NCBI GenBank assembly: GCA_034422355.1
Contig: DAOUJS010000046.1
Location: 140,411 to 204,410, forward strand
From: CATOSP01 sp034422355
GTDB taxonomy: Bacteria; Chloroflexota; Dehalococcoidia; Lucifugimonadales; UBA3495
Length of the DNA: 64,000 nucleotides
Direction of reading: 5' to 3'
In this document: positions 60,098-64,000 of the stretch, in pieces
How positions within the stretch are numbered: the first letter of the stretch is position 1
Layout: every line of letters begins with the position of its first letter
Notes under the pieces: model-generated
The model's input: the letters and a program-made list of their open reading frames with translations, nothing else
Database searches by the model: none
Told to the model about the DNA's origin: nothing
Program-made: the position numbers and the translations under genes

Positions 60098-61249
60098 CTA
60101 CGATGAGAGGACTTCCCGAATCCTCGCCGCTATTGTCTGCTCACCGCCCTCCTTCAACTGGGGCATACGGATGATGAAGGAGTCCGCGTTGGGGGGATAA
60201 TAGTCCGGGCTTCCTCTGTAGGGCGAGCGGACCCAGATGCTGGGGTTTCCCGCCCGGAGTTCCGCCACCACGTCGCCAGCGGTCTTTCCCGTCCGGGATA
60301 CGTCCAGCTTCACGGTCAGGCCCTCGATGGGGCCGTCCTCGGGGAAGTCGATCAGTTCGATGTTGGGCACGTCCCGTAGGTCCTCACGCAGACCGGCGAC
60401 GCGGGTTTCATAGGCAGCGAACCGGTCTTCGTGGTTCATTGACAACCACTCGCGCAGGGCGGCGTAGACGGCCACCACCTCCTGGCGGTCAACCTTCATG
60501 GGCCGACCGAAGGAACGGGAGTCGGCGGCTTCGAACCCGATGAAGCTGTGCCTCCTGGCGACCTCCAGCAGGTCTCTGCGGCCGGTGAGGAGGCCGCTGG
60601 AGTTGACGGCTCCGAAGTATTTGGCCCCGTAGGCGACCAGGTCTGCGCCCATTTTTACGTAGCGGCTCAGCTTGTCGGTCGGGTAGACCTCGCCCGCGGC
60701 ATCGACGATGATGGGTATGTTCCGGGCATGGCCGATCTCAATTACGTCTTCCAGCGGCAATGCTCCAGGCAGCCGGTCACCTGGAGCCAGGTAGTGGATG
60801 GCTGCGGTGTTCGGGCCGATGGCCTGCTCGATGTCTTCCCGCCTGGTCTCCTCGACTTCGCCGACCTCGACCAGCTTGCCGCCAGGGATGGTCACGCAAC
60901 GGTCGTAGCGGACCCGCAACTGCCGCTGGATGATGAACTCGTAGGGCATTCCGTCCGTGTCAGGGATCTGATCAATCTTGTCCTGATCGTCTCCGGTCAT
61001 GCAGGCCGCTGCGCCTACGGCCAGGGCAGCTGAGCATCCCGACGTAACCAGGGCGGCTTCGATACCGAGCATGTCGGCGATCTTCTCACCGACGCTGTCC
61101 ATGAGCTCGCTCAGGTCCACGTAATACTCTTCGGCGGCGTCCATTAGCGCCCGCACATCAGCGGAGGGTGTGGCCCCGCCCAGGAGGGTGCGGTTTCCCT
61201 GGGCGTTCAATACTGGCCTGACGCCTAGCTCTTCAAAGATGTTGGCCAT
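60098..61249 (-). CDS. SelA-like PLP-dependent enzyme
   Basis: This 383-residue fold-type I protein resembles the SelA superfamily: VRPVLNAQGNRTLLGGATPSADVRALMDAAEEYYVDLSEL at the start, GIEAALVTSGCSAALAVGAAACMTG, IIVDAAGEVYP, and the Schiff-base lysine in DLVAYGAKYFGAVNSSGLLTGRRDL. True SelA (about 460 residues) has an extra N-terminal tRNA-binding domain, which is missing. It is more like the D-glucosaminate-6-phosphate ammonia-lyase-type branch, so selenium transfer is not assured. The start is behind GAGGAGC. It is followed closely upstream by a PaREP1-like gene (21 bases). Confidence 0.78.
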   Translation of the reverse strand: MANIFEELGVRPVLNAQGNRTLLGGATPSADVRALMDAAEEYYVDLSELMDSVGEKIADMLGIEAALVTSGCSAALAVGAAACMTGDDQDKIDQIPDTDGMPYEFIIQRQLRVRYDRCVTIPGGKLVEVGEVEETRREDIEQAIGPNTAAIHYLAPGDRLPGALPLEDVIEIGHARNIPIIVDAAGEVYPTDKLSRYVKMGADLVAYGAKYFGAVNSSGLLTGRRDLLEVARRHSFIGFEAADSRSFGRPMKVDRQEVVAVYAALREWLSMNHEDRFAAYETRVAGLREDLRDVPNIELIDFPEDGPIEGLTVKLDVSRTGKTAGDVVAELRAGNPSIWVRSPYRGSPDYYPPNADSFIIRMPQLKEGGEQTIAARIREVLSS

Positions 61250-61270
61250 CTTATGCTCCTCTTTTACACA

Positions 61271-61660
61271 TCAGGTCTGGCGCTCTGCCTGCGCCTCGGC
61301 ATCGCGTATGTAGTCTGCCGTTTCGCGGATGTCCTCAATCAAGACGTCTTCCGGTTCGCAGTCGTTGTCGTGGAAACACCGCCCATGCAGGGCGCTGGCC
61401 CGGTCACCGCAACGGGTGGCCAAGTCCCGGATATCCGGGTCCTCTTGGCGTAAGGCTCGTATCCCCCTCATGGTCTGGCCGGAGGAACATGGCTCCCGGC
61501 CAGTGCGGGCCAGGACCAGGGCATCGGTGGCCCGTTTGGTTGCGCCCCAGGCCTTTTCCGCTGCGTTACGGATTTTGCCTTGATCCAACTGTTCGATGGC
61601 GTCATCGTGCAGGGTCCAGGCGTCGGCAAAGAGGACGGCGGCCCGTTCGCGTTCCAGCAT
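61271..61660 (-). CDS. PaREP1/HEPN-like small protein
   Basis: This 129-residue all-helical protein has a first helix ALFADAWTLHDDAIEQLDQGKIRNAAEKAWGATKRATDALVLARTG and a C-terminal region HGRCFHDNDCEPEDVLIEDIRETADYIRDAEAQAE. The DxxxxAxxKAWGA core is shared with the copies at 6534 and 25908 and closely with the broken copy at 55698. It may be a HEPN-family protein; no RxxxxH RNase motif is evident, so nuclease activity is doubtful. ATG 61660 has GGAGG upstream. Confidence 0.65.
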   Translation of the reverse strand: MLERERAAVLFADAWTLHDDAIEQLDQGKIRNAAEKAWGATKRATDALVLARTGREPCSSGQTMRGIRALRQEDPDIRDLATRCGDRASALHGRCFHDNDCEPEDVLIEDIRETADYIRDAEAQAERQT

Positions 61661-61718
61661 ATTTCCTCCACACAGGCCATTGTCACAAAGGCCGTTTGTA
61701 ATGAGGTCCGGGTCAGGA

Positions 61719-63386
61719 TTAGAGCCTCGCCGCCGGGGGGAAATACTCTGCGATGGGAATCTCTATTACGCTGGGGCGTCGCTCGGCAAGGGCTTCCTGC
61801 ACAGCGTCCCCGATGTCCTGCGGGCGCTCGACGTAGAAGCCCCTGGCCCCGTAGACCTCGGCCAACTGGTCGAACCTGGGGTTTTCCAGGTCAACCCCGA
61901 TGTACTTTTCATCATAGAAGCGCTGCTGCTGTGCTTTTTCGGCGCCGTGGCAGCTATTGTTCAACACGATGCTTACCAGGGGAATGCCGTACCTGACCGC
62001 GGTGTTCAACTCCTGGGAAGTATAGAGGAAGCCGCCGTCGCCCTGGATGCTGATTGCCGGACGGTCGGGCCTGCCCAGCTTGGTGCCCAGGCCCACGCTG
62101 AGACCCATGCCCAGCCCGCCCTGGCCGGCATAGTTGAACATGGTGCGGGGTTCCTCGAACTGCACCCGGTCGTAGGCCAGCCCGGCCGAAACACCCGCGT
62201 CGATTGTTACCATGCAGTCCCTGGGCATTACCCTGGCCAACTCGGAGTAGACCCGCTGGGGCATCATCGGGTCGCCGCCCAATTCCCGTTCCGACTCGAT
62301 CCGGGACCGGCGCTGGGCCGCAAGCTCCTCAATGGTTGCCCGCCACTCCGGGTTGGGGCGTCCCTCCGGGAACTCTTCCCTGATCGCCCGGAGCAATTGC
62401 TGGGCTACTGCCTGGGCATCTCCGATAATCCCCACCGCCACGGGGTGGTTGCGCCCGATCTCCTGGGGGTCGATGTCCACCTGGATGATGCGGGTCTGTG
62501 GGTCCACTACGCTGTTGTTCCAGTTGGTCGTGGACTGGTTCAGGCGCGTACCCAAAGCCAGTATGACGTCGGCCCGGTTCATGGCTTGCAGGGCCTCTCC
62601 GGAACCCCGGCCTCCCGGCGGTCCGATGTATAGCCGGTGGCCGTTGGGTACGGCGTCGTTGTGCCCGTAGGATGGCACCAGCGCCATGTCCAGCGACTCG
62701 GCCAGGGCCACGGCGTCCGCGCTGGCATCGGAGTCTATAACCCCTCCTCCGGCGATGATCAGAGGATGCCGGGCCTGCTTGAGCAGCGCCACCGCCTGCT
62801 GGACCGCCAGGGCGTCGCCCTCAACGTGGGTGTTGACCGCCCTGTATGCGCCGGGCTGGGGCGGGTCGAAGTCCAGGGTCTGGCCGTCAATCAGATCTCG
62901 GGGGATGTCCAGGAACACGGGGCCGCGCTTGGCGGTCAGGGCAGTGCGGAAAGTGTACTGCATCAGTTCCGGGATGCGCTCCGTCTTGTTGACCTGCACT
63001 GCCAGGTTGGTCACCGGCTCGAACAGGCTCACCAGGTCGAATGCCTGGGAGCCGTCACGCCCGATGTAGTCCCTGGCCGTGTCTCCGGCTATCACGATGA
63101 CTGGGGCGTGGCCCTTGTACGCCAGTGAGATGCCCGTCAACAGGTTGATGGTGCCGGGACCGGAGGTGGTGACGCAGGCCGTCGGTTTGCCCGACGCACG
63201 GGCATAGCCATAGGCCATGAAGGCCGCGCCCTCCTCGTGGCGGGTATCGACGAACCGGATGTCAGACCGGCCCACCAGTTCGGTAACGATGCTGTTGGTA
63301 GTGGTTCCCACAAGGCCGAAGATGTACTCAACTCCCTCGGCCCGTAGGCTTTCAATGATGGCTTGTCCGGCGCGCATTTGCGGCAT
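61719..63386 (-). CDS. Acetolactate synthase-like ThDP-dependent enzyme
   Basis: This 555-residue protein has the three-domain ThDP layout. The pyrimidine domain carries the catalytic Glu in VDTRHEEGAAFMAYGYARASG (about residue 52), followed by VTTSGPGTINLLTG. A central Rossmann-like domain follows (PLIIAGGGVIDSDASAD). The cofactor domain has IQGDGGFLYTSQELNTAVRYGIPLVSIVLNN (GDG...NN motif). Candidates are acetolactate synthase, glyoxylate carboligase, oxalyl-CoA decarboxylase or sulfoacetaldehyde acetyltransferase-type enzymes; no small ilvH subunit is nearby. The ATG at 63386 is behind GAGGTAGCC and gives the usual MRAGQAIIESL start. Confidence 0.87.
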   Translation of the reverse strand: MPQMRAGQAIIESLRAEGVEYIFGLVGTTTNSIVTELVGRSDIRFVDTRHEEGAAFMAYGYARASGKPTACVTTSGPGTINLLTGISLAYKGHAPVIVIAGDTARDYIGRDGSQAFDLVSLFEPVTNLAVQVNKTERIPELMQYTFRTALTAKRGPVFLDIPRDLIDGQTLDFDPPQPGAYRAVNTHVEGDALAVQQAVALLKQARHPLIIAGGGVIDSDASADAVALAESLDMALVPSYGHNDAVPNGHRLYIGPPGGRGSGEALQAMNRADVILALGTRLNQSTTNWNNSVVDPQTRIIQVDIDPQEIGRNHPVAVGIIGDAQAVAQQLLRAIREEFPEGRPNPEWRATIEELAAQRRSRIESERELGGDPMMPQRVYSELARVMPRDCMVTIDAGVSAGLAYDRVQFEEPRTMFNYAGQGGLGMGLSVGLGTKLGRPDRPAISIQGDGGFLYTSQELNTAVRYGIPLVSIVLNNSCHGAEKAQQQRFYDEKYIGVDLENPRFDQLAEVYGARGFYVERPQDIGDAVQEALAERRPSVIEIPIAEYFPPAARL

Positions 63387-63510
63387 GGCTACCTCGGCTG
63401 TTTGGTTTGGGGCATTGTAGCACAGCGCCGCGCACGGCTTTCTCGTGTATAGCGGTTGTCTGGGAATAATGGCTCTGACGCGGTTCGACCGGCATGCGAG
63501 GAAGTAGGTT

Positions 63511-63948
63511 TTAGGGAGAATCTGTCTGAGTATCGAGACCCTGAAAGAGTGGACCAAGCATAGAGCCGAGGTAATCGATGTAGGCTGAAATATATGAGGA
63601 AAATGGACTGTCTGGCAGCATGGCGTCACGGGCTGCTTGCACCCACGGCCCAATATCAGTTAGGTCAAACTTTTCCATTAGCAGGGACAATTGTTTTCGT
63701 CGCCGAAACATCAGATGCAGCTCATCGTTATCTGCTCGCCCGCTATAAAAATCGTTCAGATCAATGTCTATGATGGTCCTGAACGCCATTGACCATTCGC
63801 TATCCTCAAGTTCCTCTGCGGGCAGCATCTCTCCGGTGACGAAATTGAAGCTAAAAAACTCGTGTGCTGGTCTCTGGTCGTCAGATTCGGGTGTGACCGA
63901 AAGTGGTTGGAAATGGAGGCAGTTTACAAGAGTGAAAAGAGATGGCAA
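63511..63948 (-). CDS. Hypothetical protein
   Basis: This 145-residue protein is not recognised. It has an N-terminal Leu/Phe stretch without a clear signal, a middle EELEDSEWSMAFRTIIDIDLNDFYSGRADNDELHLMFRRRKQLSLLMEKFDL and an acidic C-terminus. AT-rich codons set it apart from the neighbouring high-GC ThDP gene. The ATG at 63948 is supported by AGGAG eight bases upstream. No link to neighbours is clear. Confidence 0.5.
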   Translation of the reverse strand: MPSLFTLVNCLHFQPLSVTPESDDQRPAHEFFSFNFVTGEMLPAEELEDSEWSMAFRTIIDIDLNDFYSGRADNDELHLMFRRRKQLSLLMEKFDLTDIGPWVQAARDAMLPDSPFSSYISAYIDYLGSMLGPLFQGLDTQTDSP

Positions 63949-63992
63949 TCTCCTGAATAGACGGATAGTGGCAGCGCGGGAAGGAGAAGGCC

Positions 63993-64000
63993 ATGAATCG
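63993..64000 (+). CDS. Possible start of a plus-strand gene, cut by the window edge
   Basis: An ATG at 63993 follows AAGGAGAAGG at an ideal distance. Only Met-Asn and part of a third codon are visible, so nothing can be said about the product. Confidence 0.4.

Overview
The window looks like about 64 kb of a high-GC, uncultured Chloroflexota chromosome, most like the SAR202 / Dehalococcoidia-related lineages. This is inferred from gene content: several luciferase-like flavin oxidoreductases, a peptide-binding lipoprotein whose linker is made of Lys-Glu-Val repeats, NIPSNAP, DUF1501/DUF1800, PaREP1-like and DUF433/DUF5615 genes, and many polysaccharide-deacetylase-fold hydrolases. No rRNA, tRNA or marker gene is present to settle the taxonomy. 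Genes lie in short runs on both strands, usually with GGAGG-type ribosome binding sites and some TTG or GTG starts.

Layout. 1-3.9 kb: a DUF433/DUF5615 toxin-antitoxin pair, the selenocysteine elongation factor selB, and a lower-GC AlbA_2 gene pair. 4-10.3 kb: class-III aminotransferase, flavin oxidoreductase, PaREP1-like gene, a MITE-like element, and a fused FAD/Fe-S glycolate/lactate-type dehydrogenase. 10.4-15.8 kb: an Mrr remnant, SMP-30 lactonase, and a four-gene cassette (flavin oxidoreductase, VOC, tandem NIPSNAP, class-V aminotransferase). 15.9-18.2 kb: a second lower-GC pair (AlbA_2/GHKL protein plus ParA-like ATPase). 18.2-29.5 kb: deacetylase, amidase, NAD-kinase-like protein, TauE/SafE transporter, thioredoxin reductase, sugar-nucleotide epimerase, tartronate-semialdehyde-type reductase, enoyl-CoA hydratase, cyclophilin and a membrane peptidase. 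29.9-33.7 kb: a large secreted protein ending in cohesin and dockerin modules, followed by a membrane-anchored cohesin. 33.7-43 kb: flap nuclease, beta-lactamase-like hydrolase, DNA glycosylase and a complete opp operon. 43.2-50 kb: an RTX protein and a glycine-reductase-type region. 50-63.9 kb: TPR protein, aspartic protease, 2-hydroxyacid dehydrogenase, GMC oxidoreductase, a glutaredoxin-DinB fusion, NHL protein, DUF1501/DUF1800 pair, SelA-like enzyme and a ThDP enzyme.

The main result is a selenocysteine theme that ordinary gene calling would miss. grdA (47064-47519) is complete only if the in-frame TGA at 47190-47192 is read as Sec; it gives the GrdA signature Cys-Phe-Val-Sec. A second gene (54777-55538, minus strand) is complete only if TGA 55506-55508 is read as Sec, giving a glutaredoxin domain with a Sec-x-x-Cys active site fused to DinB. 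Both TGA codons are followed by a hairpin of SECIS type, and selB is in the same window. grdC and a GrdB-like N-terminal half lie beside grdA, but the GrdB-like reading is cut off exactly where it meets the grdA stop codon. GrdD, GrdE, selC and selD are not in the window.
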